From contig NZ_CP013435.1 of the NCBI RefSeq assembly GCF_001718795.1, forward strand, positions 2,046,001 through 2,110,000: a stretch of 64,000 bases of DNA, given 5' to 3'. Made by a program: the position numbers and the translations under genes. The stretch is from Burkholderia latens (GTDB lineage Bacteria > Pseudomonadota > Gammaproteobacteria > Burkholderiales > Burkholderiaceae). This document shows positions 20,149 to 29,316 of the stretch, in pieces. Position 1 is the first letter of the stretch, and each line of letters opens with the position of its first letter. The notes below the pieces were generated by a model. That model made no database searches, was not told where the DNA came from, and was given only the letters and a program-made list of their open reading frames with translations.

Positions 20149-20261
20149 TGCGAGGTCCTCCTTCGGACAGGGATTCGGGCACGGCACATCCGCCGTGTGC
20201 GTGGTGCTAGATTAGGGCCGGGCATCGAACCGAAGGGAGTGACAACTGTGTCGGGATTCGG

Positions 20262-21482
20262 ATGGATTCGCTGATCACGGCCGCCGCGCGGGCGCTCGCG
20301 GCGGGCGACCCGCTCGGTGCACTGAACCGCGTCGCGCTGCGCAACGACGCACCGGCGCTTGCGTTGCGCGGCATCGCGATGGCGCAACTTGGCGACTTCG
20401 AGCGCGCACGGACGCTCGTGCGCGGCGCGGCGCGCGCATTCGGCGCGAAGGAAGCCGTCGCGCGGGCGCGCTGTGTGGTCGCGGAAGCCGAGATCGCGCT
20501 GGCGTCGCGCGATCTCGGCTGGCCGTCGCGGGCGCTCGATGCCGCATGCGCGACGCTCGACGCGCACGGCGACCGCGCGAACGCCGCGCATGCGCGCTAT
20601 CTCGGCGTGCGCCGAATGTTGTTGATCGGGCATCTCGACGAGGCCGAGCAGCGGCTTGCGAGCCTCGATCCCGCGCCGCTGCCTGCCACATCGCGCGCGG
20701 CGCACGAGCTGATCGCCGCCGGAATCGCGATGCGCCGCATCCGCCCGCACGCAGCGCGCTTGGCCCTCGTCCGCGCCCGCGCAGCCGCACGGGACGCCGG
20801 CATCGCCGCACTGACGGCCGAAGTCGAGACGGCCGCGCGCGTGCTCGATACACCGGCGGCGCGACTGATCGCGCGCGGCACGTCGCGGCTTGTGTTGCTC
20901 GACGACGTCGAGGCGCTGCTGGCGTCGAACGCGCTGATCGTCGACGCATGCCGTCACGCGGTGCGCGACGCGCGCACGACCGTGTCGCTCGCGCGCCGCC
21001 CGGTGCTGTTCATACTCGCGCGCATGCTCGGCGAGGCGTGGCCCGGCGACGTGTCGCGAAGCGCGCTGGTCGCCGCCGCGTTTCGCGCGAAGCATGCGGA
21101 CGAATCGCATCGCGCGCGGCTGCGCGTCGAGATCGGCCGCTTGCGCGCGATGGTGCGGCCGCTCGCGAACATCACCGCGACGCCCGGCGGCTTCGCGCTC
21201 GAGCCGCTCGGCCTGCGCGAAGCCGTCGTGCTCGCGCGCCCGGTCGACGATCGTCACGCCGCGGTACTGGCGCTGCTCGCGGACGGCGAGGCGTGGTCGA
21301 GCTCCGCACTGGCGCTCGCGCTCGGCGCGAGCCAGCGCACCGTGCAGCGCGCACTCGACGCGCTCGCCGGCGCGAACAAGGTGCAAGCGCTCGGACGCGG
21401 CCGCGCGCGCCGCTGGATGACCCCGCCGCTGCCCGGATTCGCGACGACCTTGTTACTCCCCGCACCGCTGCCCGGCGATTAG
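20262..21482 (+). CDS. Unrecognised protein with helical repeats and C-terminal winged helix, probable regulator
   Basis: A 406-residue protein I do not recognise by name. Residues ~1-215 are Ala/Arg/Leu-rich helices in a TPR-like pattern (ALALRGIAMAQLGDFERART, ARYLGVRRMLLIGHLDEAEQ). Around 240-315 is a region resembling the DNA-binding end of some response regulators (FILARMLGEAWPGDVSRSAL). Residues ~325-385 look like a winged helix-turn-helix (SSALALALGASQRTVQRALDAL). No receiver domain or kinase is seen. It starts 113 bp from the divergent DUF899 gene, and 30 bp after it begins a beta-propeller gene, so the two are likely co-expressed. Confidence 0.65.
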   Translation: MDSLITAAARALAAGDPLGALNRVALRNDAPALALRGIAMAQLGDFERARTLVRGAARAFGAKEAVARARCVVAEAEIALASRDLGWPSRALDAACATLDAHGDRANAAHARYLGVRRMLLIGHLDEAEQRLASLDPAPLPATSRAAHELIAAGIAMRRIRPHAARLALVRARAAARDAGIAALTAEVETAARVLDTPAARLIARGTSRLVLLDDVEALLASNALIVDACRHAVRDARTTVSLARRPVLFILARMLGEAWPGDVSRSALVAAAFRAKHADESHRARLRVEIGRLRAMVRPLANITATPGGFALEPLGLREAVVLARPVDDRHAAVLALLADGEAWSSSALALALGASQRTVQRALDALAGANKVQALGRGRARRWMTPPLPGFATTLLLPAPLPGD

Positions 21483-21512
21483 GATGGGTACACCCACGAC
21501 GAGGTGACAAAC

Positions 21513-22169
21513 ATGAAACGCTCCACCGCAGACATCCTTCGCGAATACGGCCCGTTTCCAGGCGGCAACGGCGTGCACGGCGTCACGTTCGACGGCACGC
21601 ACGTATGGTTTGCGTCCGGCGACAAGCTGAACGCGCTCGATCCCGAACGCGGCGCGACCGTGCGCACGCTCGACGTCGCCGCGCACGCGGGCACCGCGTT
21701 CGACGGGCGTCATCTGTATCAGATCGTCGAGGACCGGATCGAGACGATCGATCCCGACTCCGGACGCGTGCTCGCGACGATCCCCGCACCCGGCAGCGGC
21801 GGCGATTCCGGCCTCGCGTGGGCCGAGGGCACGCTGTGGGTCGGCCAGTACCGCGAGCGCAAGATTTATCAGGTGGACCCGCAATCGGGCGCCGTGCTGC
21901 GCACGATCGAATCGAACCGCTTCGTCACCGGCGTCACGTGGGTCGACGGCGAACTGTGGCACGGCACATGGGAAGCGGATGAAAGCGAACTGCGGCGGAT
22001 CGACCCGCACACCGGCGACGTGCTCGAACAGCTCGACATGCCGGCCGGTGTCGGCGTGTCAGGGCTGGAATCCGACGGCCGCGACACGTTCTACTGCGGT
22101 GGCGGCAACAGCGGCAAGCTGCGCGCGGTCCGCCGCCCTGCGCGAGCGCGGACGACGGCCGAGCGCTGA
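21513..22169 (+). CDS. Small beta-propeller (YncE/glutamine-cyclotransferase-like) protein
   Basis: A 218-residue protein built of repeated four-strand blades: GVHGVTFDGTHVWFASGDKL, GDSGLAWAEGTLWVGQYRER and VTGVTWVDGELWHGTWEADE each follow a G-x-x-x-D/E-G-x-L-W pattern with D-P-x-x-G turns between them. This is typical of YncE- or Vgb-like propellers. No secretion signal is seen. The start is the ATG at 21513, six bases after GAGGTG; an upstream in-frame GTG overlaps that site and is unlikely. Substrate and role are unknown. It probably forms a unit with the winged-helix gene before it. Confidence 0.72.
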   Translation: MKRSTADILREYGPFPGGNGVHGVTFDGTHVWFASGDKLNALDPERGATVRTLDVAAHAGTAFDGRHLYQIVEDRIETIDPDSGRVLATIPAPGSGGDSGLAWAEGTLWVGQYRERKIYQVDPQSGAVLRTIESNRFVTGVTWVDGELWHGTWEADESELRRIDPHTGDVLEQLDMPAGVGVSGLESDGRDTFYCGGGNSGKLRAVRRPARARTTAER

Positions 22170-22340
22170 GCCGCCAATCGTCGACAGGGGGCTTCCAGCC
22201 GATAGCGAAACTGAATCGCGACGGCGCCATCAGCCCAGCCCGATCGAACGCGACCCGCTTCGAGTGCAGGAATGAACAAGACGTGAGCCCGCCGCCGTCG
22301 CTAAGATGCGCGCTCGTCAGTCATTTGTTTGGAGCGGTCG

Positions 22341-23306
22341 ATGCAGCGCGGTGTGGTGTATGGCGTCCTTGCGGGCGCGTTGTGGGGGATGGTCTTTCTC
22401 GTGCCGCGGCTGTTGACCGATTTCTCGCCGCTGCTGCTGAGCGCCGGCCGCTATGCGATGTACGGCCTCGTGTCGCTGGCCGCGGCACTGCCCGCCGCGC
22501 GCTCGCTGCTCGCGCGGCTGACCCGCGAGGATCTCGTCGCACTCGCGCGGCTCGCGCTGATCGGCAACGTCGCGTACTACATGTTGCTGTCCGCTGCGGT
22601 GCATCTGGTCGGCATTGGGCCGAGTTCGCTGATCGTCGGCGTGCTGCCCGTGACCGTCACGCTCGTGGGCCTGGGCGACCACGGCGCAGTGCCGCTGCGG
22701 CGCCTCGCCGCCCCGCTCGCGCTGGTGATCGCCGGCATCGCGTGCATCAACGTCGATCTGTTCACATCGGAAGCCGCGCACGCGACGACGCTCGGCCAGA
22801 AGCTCGCGGGCGTCGCGTGCGCGTGCGGCGCGCTCGCAAGCTGGACCTGGTACGCAGTCGCGAACGCGCGCTACCTGCAACGCCATCACCATTTCGGCGG
22901 CAACGAGTGGTCGGTGCTGTGGGGTGTCGTGACCGGCGCGATCGGCGGCATGTGCTGGCTCGTCATCCTCGCGCTGCCGGCCGGCACGCTGCAGGCGGCC
23001 GTGCCCGCATCGCGGTGGCAGTTGTTCTGGCTGCTGAACCTCGGGCTCGCGGTCGGCGCGTCGTGGCTCGGCAATGGGCTGTGGAATGCGGCATCGAAGC
23101 GGCTGCCGCTGACGTTGTCGGGCCAACTGATCGTGTTCGAGACCGTGTTCGCGATGCTCTACGCGTTCGTCTACGATCATCGGATGCCCCGGATGCTGGA
23201 GATCGCGGCGCTCGCGCTGCTGCTCGCGGGCGTCTACGGGTCGGTGCGCCGCCACGGCGACACGCGCAGCGACGCGCCCGCGAACGCGAACGTCACGGCC
23301 CACTAG
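22341..23306 (+). CDS. EamA/DMT family transporter
   Basis: A 321-residue inner-membrane protein with ten predicted helices in two similar halves, the drug/metabolite transporter plan. It begins RGVVYGVLAGALWGMVFLVP, the usual first EamA helix with its G-A-x-x-W-G motif. GGAG lies six bases before the chosen ATG; a TTG four codons earlier overlaps that site. The substrate is unknown. A similar but non-identical EamA transporter is encoded at 59446-60387. Confidence 0.85.
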   Translation: MQRGVVYGVLAGALWGMVFLVPRLLTDFSPLLLSAGRYAMYGLVSLAAALPAARSLLARLTREDLVALARLALIGNVAYYMLLSAAVHLVGIGPSSLIVGVLPVTVTLVGLGDHGAVPLRRLAAPLALVIAGIACINVDLFTSEAAHATTLGQKLAGVACACGALASWTWYAVANARYLQRHHHFGGNEWSVLWGVVTGAIGGMCWLVILALPAGTLQAAVPASRWQLFWLLNLGLAVGASWLGNGLWNAASKRLPLTLSGQLIVFETVFAMLYAFVYDHRMPRMLEIAALALLLAGVYGSVRRHGDTRSDAPANANVTAH

Positions 23307-23366
23307 CGCGGGCGCGCGGTCTGACGAATCGGAACGGATCAGGTCGTGCGGCGCGGGCGCGACGCG

Positions 23367-23690
23367 TCAGCGCGCGTCCTTGTGCATCCACTTGCGGCCC
23401 TCGATGGAGCCTTCGCGGCGGGTCTTGTCGACGCGCCGCTGGCGCGCGAGCTTCGGATCGACGATCAACGGACGATAGATCTCGACGCGGTCGTGGTCGG
23501 CAAGCGGCGCGTCGAGCGGCGCGAGCTTGCCGAATACGCCCGTCTTCACGTGCGCGAGATCGATCTCCGGGTGCAGCGCGAGCACGCCGCTAGCGTCGAT
23601 GGCCGCGCGCACGGTCGCGCCTTCGGGCAGCGACACCGGAATCAGCGTCTGGCGATCCGGCAGCGCATAGCAGACTTCGATCGACAACAT
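23367..23690 (-). CDS. rnfH: RnfH family ubiquitin-like protein (RatB)
   Basis: A 107-residue beta-grasp protein of the RnfH/UPF0125 family: IEVCYALPDRQTLIPVSLPEG at the N-terminus, GVFGKLAPLDAPLADHDRVEIYRPL in the middle, then a basic tail. It begins four bases after the ratA stop. The ratA-rnfH pair divergent from smpB is a conserved arrangement, called ratA-ratB in E. coli. Its molecular role is unclear. Confidence 0.9.
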   Translation of the reverse strand: MLSIEVCYALPDRQTLIPVSLPEGATVRAAIDASGVLALHPEIDLAHVKTGVFGKLAPLDAPLADHDRVEIYRPLIVDPKLARQRRVDKTRREGSIEGRKWMHKDAR

Positions 23691-23694
23691 CGCG

Positions 23695-24132
23695 TCACCC
23701 CTTTCCGTAGCGCTGATCGGCGCGCTTCACGAACGAATCGACGAACGTGTTCGCGATGTGGCTGAACACCGGCCCGATGATTTTCTCGAGCAGGATGCTC
23801 GAGAACTCGTAGTGCAGCGCGAACTCGATCTTGCATGCATCGGCGCGCAGCGGGATGAAGCGCCACGAGCCCGTGAACTTCTTGAACGGGCCGTCCGCGA
23901 ACTCCATGTCGATCCGCGTCGGACGCTGCTGGATGTTGCGCGTCGCGAAATGCTGCTTGATGCCCTTGAAGTTGATGTCGATGCGCGCTTCCATCCCGCT
24001 GTCGTCCTGACGTCGAATCTCGACGCCGCCGCACCAGGGCAGGAAATTGGGGTAGTCGGCCACGTCGGTGACGAGGTCGAACATCTGTTCCGCCGAATGA
24101 CGGATCAATACGGTTTTCTGGACATCTGCCAT
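23695..24132 (-). CDS. ratA: RatA family protein (START-like, COQ10/ribosome-association toxin)
   Basis: A 145-residue START/SRPBCC-fold protein. VTDVADYPNFLPWCGGVEI is the family signature, and the C-terminal GPVFSHIANTFVDSFVKRADQ helix is also conserved. E. coli RatA was reported to block 70S formation, while homologues (Coq10) bind ubiquinone, so its real role here is uncertain. It is followed at once by rnfH and is divergent from smpB, the arrangement seen in many proteobacteria. Confidence 0.9.
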   Translation of the reverse strand: MADVQKTVLIRHSAEQMFDLVTDVADYPNFLPWCGGVEIRRQDDSGMEARIDINFKGIKQHFATRNIQQRPTRIDMEFADGPFKKFTGSWRFIPLRADACKIEFALHYEFSSILLEKIIGPVFSHIANTFVDSFVKRADQRYGKG

Positions 24133-24190
24133 AAATCGCGCGGCATCGCTTGAGGTGGGAACGCCAAGCCGGGCGATTCCCGCCCCGCTT

Positions 24191-24199
24191 TGCTAAAAT
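24191..24199 (+). promoter_or_regulatory. Extended -10 promoter element for smpB
   Basis: TGCTAAAAT gives the extended -10 TGn-TAAAAT, 33 bp before the smpB ATG. No good -35 is seen at the normal distance, which an extended -10 can compensate for. Confidence 0.45.
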
Positions 24200-24231
24200 C
24201 GTGATTTTAAACGAGTTGGCCCGATCCTTTC

Positions 24232-24678
24232 ATGAGCATCATCGACAACAGGAAAGCGCACTTCGATTATCACATCGAGGAACGCTACGAGGCGGGGCTC
24301 GTGCTTGAGGGCTGGGAAGTCAAGGCGCTGCGCGCCGGGCGCGGCCAGATCAAGGAAGGCTACGTCGTGGTGAAAAACGCCGAGATCTTCCTGATCGGCA
24401 CCCACATCAGCCCGCTGCCCGAAGCCTCGACGCACATCAAGCCCGACCCGGTGCGCACGCGCAAGCTGCTGCTGCATCGCGAGGAAATCAAGAAGCTGAT
24501 CGGCAAGGTCGAGCAGCGCGGCTACACGCTAGTACCGCTGAACTTCCACTACAAGGGCGGCCGCGTGAAATGCGACATCGCGCTCGCGAAGGGCAAGAAG
24601 CTGCACGACAAGCGCGAAACCGAGAAGAAGCGCGACTGGGAACGCGAAAAGGCGCGGATCATGCGCGCCGGCACCTGA
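24232..24678 (+). CDS. smpB: SsrA (tmRNA)-binding protein
   Basis: A 148-residue SmpB that delivers tmRNA to stalled ribosomes. The OB-fold core ([36 protein letters not shown]) and the lysine-rich C-terminal tail that reads the empty mRNA channel ([19 protein letters not shown]) are intact. Length is normal. It is divergent from ratA-rnfH and is followed by a very long hairpin. The tmRNA gene itself is not in this window. Confidence 0.97.
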
Positions 24679-24694
24679 CACGCACGATCCTCAT

Positions 24695-24739
24695 CACAAA
24701 GCAATACGGCCCGCTTCGAGCGGGCCGTATTGCTTTGTG
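24695..24739. terminator. Very long perfect hairpin after smpB, probable bidirectional terminator
   Basis: A 21-bp perfectly paired stem (24695-24715 with 24719-24739) closes on a 3-base TCG loop. The centre is GCCCGCT/AGCGGGC and the outer arms are A/T-rich (CACAAAGCAATAC). It lies 17 bp past the smpB stop and 189 bp past the end of the converging SPFH gene, so it can act on both strands; the U-rich outer arm replaces a separate T-run. The DNA from here to 24927 holds no recognisable gene. Confidence 0.75.
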
Positions 24740-24927
24740 CGATGCATGCGAGCGTCACGCGGATCGTCCCTCTCCGCCGCCACGAATGCGCGTCTGCGTC
24801 GCGCACTTGTGGCAATGCAACTGGCGCTCATGCCGAGGCACGCGACGATTCGACGCATGCCGGGCGCGGCGCCGCTGCACCGCCAGTCCGCGCCGCCACC
24901 GCGAGGATGCCGACCAGTACGCCGCAT

Positions 24928-25863
24928 TCAGCCCTTCGCGCCCGCGGCCGGCGCCGCGTTCTTGACGATCGTCAGCGCCGACGCGATCGCGGTGCCGAGG
25001 TCCGACAGGTTCGCCGGCACGATCAGCGTGTTGCCCTGTTTCGCGAGATTCGAGAACGCGCCGACATATTGCTCGGCGACCTTCAGGTTCACCGCGTCCA
25101 TCCCGCCCTGCGACTGAATCGCGTTTGCGATCTTCTGGATCGCCTGCGCGTTCGCTTCAGCCACCGCGAGAATCGCAGCCGCCTCGCCCTGGGCCTGATT
25201 GATCGCGGCCTGCCGCTCGCCCTCGGACTTCTGGATCGCCGCCTCGCGCGCACCCGATGCGAGGTTGATCTGCTCCTGCTTGCGGCCTTCCGACGCGGCG
25301 ATCAGCGCACGCTTTTCCCGCTCGGCGGTGATCTGCGCCTGCATCGCATGCAGGATCTCCTTCGGCGGCGTCAGGTCCTTGATCTCGTAGCGCAGCACCT
25401 TCACGCCCCAGTTCGCGGCGGCCTGGTCGAGCGCCGAAACGATGTTGTGGTTGATGAAGTCACGCTCCTCGAAGGTCTTGTCGAGCTCGAGCTTGCCGAC
25501 CACCGAGCGCAGCGTCGTTTGCGCGAGCTGCGTGATTGCGAGCACGAAATTGCTCGACCCGTACGACGCCTTCATCGGATCGGTCACCTGAAAATACAGC
25601 ACGCCGTCGACCTGCAGCTGCGTGTTGTCGCGCGTGATGCAGACCTGGCTCGGCACGTCGAGCGGAATTTCCTTCAGCACGTGCCGGTACGCGATCCGGT
25701 CGACGAACGGCAGCACGATGTTCAGCCCCGGCGACAGCGTCGCGTGATAGCGCCCGAAGCGTTCGAGCACCCATGCATGCTGCTGCGGCACGATCTTCAC
25801 CGTCTTCGACACGATCACGATGGCGATGACGAGCAGGACGATCCAGACGATCAGCGAATCCAT
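24928..25863 (-). CDS. SPFH/band 7 membrane protein (QmcA/stomatin-like)
   Basis: A 311-residue stomatin-like protein. An N-terminal membrane anchor (SLIVWIVLLVIAIVIVSKTV) is followed by the SPFH domain (VPQQHAWVLERFGRYHATLSPGLNIVLPFVDR). A long Ala/Glu/Gln-rich coiled coil spans ~190-260, and an AAPAAGAKG tail ends it. Such proteins form membrane scaffolds. The NfeD gene 33 bp upstream is its standard partner, and the two are probably co-transcribed. Confidence 0.9.
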   Translation of the reverse strand: MDSLIVWIVLLVIAIVIVSKTVKIVPQQHAWVLERFGRYHATLSPGLNIVLPFVDRIAYRHVLKEIPLDVPSQVCITRDNTQLQVDGVLYFQVTDPMKASYGSSNFVLAITQLAQTTLRSVVGKLELDKTFEERDFINHNIVSALDQAAANWGVKVLRYEIKDLTPPKEILHAMQAQITAEREKRALIAASEGRKQEQINLASGAREAAIQKSEGERQAAINQAQGEAAAILAVAEANAQAIQKIANAIQSQGGMDAVNLKVAEQYVGAFSNLAKQGNTLIVPANLSDLGTAIASALTIVKNAAPAAGAKG

Positions 25864-25896
25864 GAAATATTCCCTCCTTGTTTTATCGGTGGACGA

Positions 25897-26331
25897 TCAG
25901 CCCGCGGGTTTCGCGACGACGACGAGACAGTTGCCGCGAACGGCACGCACCTGATACACGCGCGCATCGACGCGCTCGCCGGTCGCGAGTTCGACGTCCC
26001 AGTCGGCGCCGCGATACTGCACGCGCGCACGGCCGTCGTGCCACGCATCGACCGTGACGGTCGCGCCGATATCGAGATTGACGTCCGGATTCGTCGACGT
26101 GTCGCGCTTCTGCTTGCGCCCGAGCCCTGAACGGCGCAGCACGATCATCGCGACGATCGCGACCGCTGCGGCCGCGCCGATCTGCACGTGCGGCGCGACG
26201 CCCGCGAGCTGCAACACGCCGCCTGCGAGAAAGCCGAGCGCGATCATCAGCAAATAGAACGTGCCAGTCAGCAATTCGGCGACGACCAGCACGCCGACCC
26301 CGACCCACCAGAACAAATGCCCCGACATCAT
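25897..26331 (-). CDS. NfeD family membrane protein
   Basis: A 144-residue protein with N-terminal membrane helices (FWWVGVGVLVVAELLTGTFYLLMIALGFLAGGVLQLAG) and a C-terminal OB-fold, IGATVTVDAWHDGRARVQYRG followed by GERVDARVYQVRAVRGNCLVV. This is the short NfeD type, which partners SPFH proteins. The start is at MMSGHLFWW, with GGAG placed 6-9 bases upstream; either methionine could be used. A TATAGT hexamer at 26363-26368 (minus strand) may be its -10 box. Confidence 0.87.
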   Translation of the reverse strand: MMSGHLFWWVGVGVLVVAELLTGTFYLLMIALGFLAGGVLQLAGVAPHVQIGAAAAVAIVAMIVLRRSGLGRKQKRDTSTNPDVNLDIGATVTVDAWHDGRARVQYRGADWDVELATGERVDARVYQVRAVRGNCLVVVAKPAG

Positions 26332-26432
26332 TGTGGTCTCCAGAAGAACGTCCTCGACGCTCACTATATTCGCCGCGCTCGCCGCTGTGCGCAGCGGTCG
26401 ATGCTCGCGACGCGGCCTCCCACGGACCGACG

Positions 26433-26463
26433 AAAAAAAACACCCCGGTGCTTACCGGGGTGT
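26433..26463 (-). terminator. Rho-independent terminator after ppsA
   Basis: ACACCCCGGT and ACCGGGGTGT form a 10-bp stem with a 4-base loop; on the minus strand eight T residues follow. It lies about 80 bp after the ppsA stop and before nfeD. Confidence 0.92.
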
Positions 26464-26541
26464 TTATAGCATGAACCTTGCATTTTGCCTTCAACGAAAG
26501 CGCGGCGAGCCGCCCTTTCGTCGAAGCTGGATGACCGATCG

Positions 26542-28941
26542 TTACTTGCGGTTGGCGAGCGCCTGCCACGTGTCGATGATCGTGTCCGGGTTCAGCGAGA
26601 TCGATACGATGCCTTCGTCGGTCAGCCATTGCGCGAAGTCCGGGTGATCGGACGGGCCCTGGCCGCAGATACCGACGTACTTGCCCATTTTCCGGCAGGT
26701 GTCGATTGCCCGCTTGAGCAGGAACTTCACGGCCGGGTCGCGTTCGTCGAAGTCGACGGCCAGCAGCTCCATGCCCGAGTCGCGGTCGAGGCCGAGCGTG
26801 AGCTGCGTAAGGTCGTTCGAACCGATCGAGAAACCGTCAAAGTGCTCGAGGAACGCTTCGGCGAGGATCGCGTTGGTCGGGACTTCACACATCATCACGA
26901 GGCGCAGGCCGTTTTCGCCGCGCTTCAGGCCGAACTTCTCGAGCAGACCGACGACGCGCTCCGCCTGCTTCACGGTCCGCACGAACGGCACCATGATCTC
27001 GACGTTGGTCAGGCCCATGTCGTCGCGCACGCGCTTCAGTGCACGGCACTCCATCTCGAACGCCTGCGCGAAGTCTTCGGCGATGTAGCGCGATGCGCCG
27101 CGGAAGCCCAGCATCGGGTTTTCCTCGTCCGGCTCGTAGCGCGAACCGCCGATCAGCTTCTTGTACTCGTTCGACTTGAAGTCGGACAGGCGCACAATTA
27201 CGGGCTTCGGATAGAACGCGGCGGCGATCGTCGCGACGCCTTCGGTCAGCTTGTCGACGTAGAACTGACGCGGCGACGCATGACCGCGCGCAACGCTCTC
27301 GACCGCCTTCTTCAGATCCTGGTCGATGTTCGGATATTCGAGGATCGCCTTCGGGTGGACGCCGATGTTGTTGTTGATGATGAACTCGAGACGCGCGAGG
27401 CCGACACCGGCGTTCGGCAACTGCGAGAAGTCGAACGCGAGCTGCGGGTTGCCGACGTTCATCATGATCTTGACCGGGATTTCCGGCAGTTCGCCGCGCT
27501 GCACCTCGGTGACTTCCGTCTCGAGCAGCCCGTCGTAGATCTTGCCTTCGTCGCCTTCCGCGCACGATACGGTGACGAGCGCGCCGTCCTTCAGCACGTC
27601 GGTCGCGTCGCCGCAGCCGACCACCGCCGGCACGCCAAGCTCACGCGCGATGATCGCCGCGTGGCAGGTGCGCCCGCCACGGTTCGTGACGATCGCCGAC
27701 GCACGCTTCATCACCGGCTCCCAGTTCGGGTCGGTCATGTCGGCCACCAGCACGTCGCCCGGCTGCACGCGTTCCATTTCCGACGGATCCTGGATCACGC
27801 GCACGGGGCCCGCGCCGATCTTCTGGCCGATCGCGCGGCCCGTCGCCAGCACCTGCGACTGGCCCTTCAGCTTGAAGCGCTGCTCGGCCTTGCCGCTCGC
27901 CTGGCTCTTCACCGTTTCCGGACGCGCCTGCAGGATGAAGATCTTGCCGTCGCGGCCGTCCTTGCCCCACTCGATGTCCATCGGACGCTGGTAGTGCTTC
28001 TCGATGATGACCGCGTACTTCGCGAGCTCGATCACGTCGTCGTCGGTGATCGAATAGCGGTTGCGCTGCTCGTGCGGCACGTCGACCGTCTTCACGCGGC
28101 CCGGCTCGCCCGGCTGCGTGAATTCCATCTTGATCAGCTTCGAGCCGATCGAACGGCGGATGATCGGGTACTTGTCCTGCGCGAGCGTCGTCTTGAACAC
28201 GTAGAACTCGTCCGGGTTCACCGCGCCCTGCACGACGGTCTCGCCCAAGCCGTAGCTCGACGTGATGAACACGGCGTCCTTGAAGCCCGATTCGGTGTCG
28301 ATCGTGAACATCACGCCGGCCGCGCCGACGTCCGAGCGCACCATGCGCTGCACGCCGGCCGACAGCGCGACCTCGGCGTGCGTGAAGCCCTTGTGCACGC
28401 GATAGGAGATCGCACGGTCGTTGTACAGCGACGCGAACACGTGCTTCATGCGGTCGAGCACGTCTTCGATGCCGACGACGTTCAGATACGACTCCTGCTG
28501 GCCGGCGAACGACGCGTCGGGCAAGTCTTCCGCGGTTGCGGACGAGCGAACGGCGAACGACAGCTCGCTCGGCGAGCCGCTCTTCAGGATTTCGAACTGT
28601 GCGCGGATTTCCTGCTCGAGGCGTGCCTGCAGCGGCGCGTCGACGATCCATTTACGGATTTCGGCACCGGCTTCGGCGAGCGCCTTCACGTCGTCGATGT
28701 CGAGCGACTCGAGACGCTTCGCGATGCGATCGGTCAGATCGTTGTGCTTCAGGAAATCGCGGAATGCGAGCGCGGTTGTGGCGAAACCGGTGGGTACACG
28801 AACGCCTGCCTCGGAAAGCTGGCTGATCATCTCGCCGAGCGACGCATTCTTGCCGCCCACGATCTCCACATCGGTCATCCGCAACTGCTCGAACGGGATT
28901 ACATACGCCTGGTCCTTTGCGACGTTTGCTGCGTTAGTCAT
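26542..28941 (-). CDS. ppsA: Phosphoenolpyruvate synthase
   Basis: A 799-residue enzyme that makes PEP from pyruvate and ATP for gluconeogenesis. The N-terminal ATP-grasp domain has [11 protein letters not shown] and [21 protein letters not shown]. The swivelling domain carries the phosphohistidine motif GGRTCHAA (H427), with T425 two residues before it as the likely target of PpsR. The C-terminal PEP-binding barrel ends with [11 protein letters not shown]. The start [10 protein letters not shown] is preferred to a 35-residue upstream extension. It is divergent from its regulator gene. Confidence 0.97.
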   Translation of the reverse strand: MTNAANVAKDQAYVIPFEQLRMTDVEIVGGKNASLGEMISQLSEAGVRVPTGFATTALAFRDFLKHNDLTDRIAKRLESLDIDDVKALAEAGAEIRKWIVDAPLQARLEQEIRAQFEILKSGSPSELSFAVRSSATAEDLPDASFAGQQESYLNVVGIEDVLDRMKHVFASLYNDRAISYRVHKGFTHAEVALSAGVQRMVRSDVGAAGVMFTIDTESGFKDAVFITSSYGLGETVVQGAVNPDEFYVFKTTLAQDKYPIIRRSIGSKLIKMEFTQPGEPGRVKTVDVPHEQRNRYSITDDDVIELAKYAVIIEKHYQRPMDIEWGKDGRDGKIFILQARPETVKSQASGKAEQRFKLKGQSQVLATGRAIGQKIGAGPVRVIQDPSEMERVQPGDVLVADMTDPNWEPVMKRASAIVTNRGGRTCHAAIIARELGVPAVVGCGDATDVLKDGALVTVSCAEGDEGKIYDGLLETEVTEVQRGELPEIPVKIMMNVGNPQLAFDFSQLPNAGVGLARLEFIINNNIGVHPKAILEYPNIDQDLKKAVESVARGHASPRQFYVDKLTEGVATIAAAFYPKPVIVRLSDFKSNEYKKLIGGSRYEPDEENPMLGFRGASRYIAEDFAQAFEMECRALKRVRDDMGLTNVEIMVPFVRTVKQAERVVGLLEKFGLKRGENGLRLVMMCEVPTNAILAEAFLEHFDGFSIGSNDLTQLTLGLDRDSGMELLAVDFDERDPAVKFLLKRAIDTCRKMGKYVGICGQGPSDHPDFAQWLTDEGIVSISLNPDTIIDTWQALANRK

Positions 28942-29316
28942 ACAAGCCCCTAAGTGTGAAAAAAATGCTCGATTGCGCAAGTGGGCTCGAACGCGGGCGC
29001 TTGCAAAAAGGCGCGGCGCGTCTTGCGCAACCTGTTGGAGAAACAATCGCAGCAGCTGAAAAGCTTCCGACCCGATTTGAAAAAATCCCGGCAGAAGGGC
29101 GATATATTCAGATGAATCGCCGAACTTGCCGGGAGTTTTCGTTCAATGGCGACAAGCCGAAGGTGCCGTTCGCACCGCGCTCCCGCAATTGCTTATCCAA
29201 CAGGTTGCCGCTATTCTACCGTGCCGGCTGCCGGATGTGGCGCGACCTTGTCACTGCGTGTGGAGGCGAACCTCCAGCGCGCCGCGCAACCGCCCTTCAC
29301 GTTCGACGCCCTGTTC
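28942..29316. other. Divergent intergenic region between ppsA and ppsR
   Basis: These 375 bp have no convincing gene. The ppsR frame stays open back to an ATG at 29146, but that extension lacks family-like sequence. TATATT at 29103-29108 is a possible rightward -10 for ppsR, with TTGAAA 20 bases before it, which is a poor spacer. No clear ppsA promoter was found. Confidence 0.5.

Noticed and set aside
24695..24739. Long inverted repeat considered as a mobile-element end
   Set aside because: There is no transposase, target duplication or second copy nearby; position after smpB fits a terminator.
26485..28953. A long rightward open frame opposite ppsA
   Set aside because: Same pattern of His/Arg/Val/Leu-rich shadow sequence; ppsA is intact.
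29146..29316. Possible 57-residue N-terminal extension of ppsR
   Set aside because: The extra sequence is Arg/Ala/Pro-rich and unlike the family, whose proteins start at [11 protein letters not shown].
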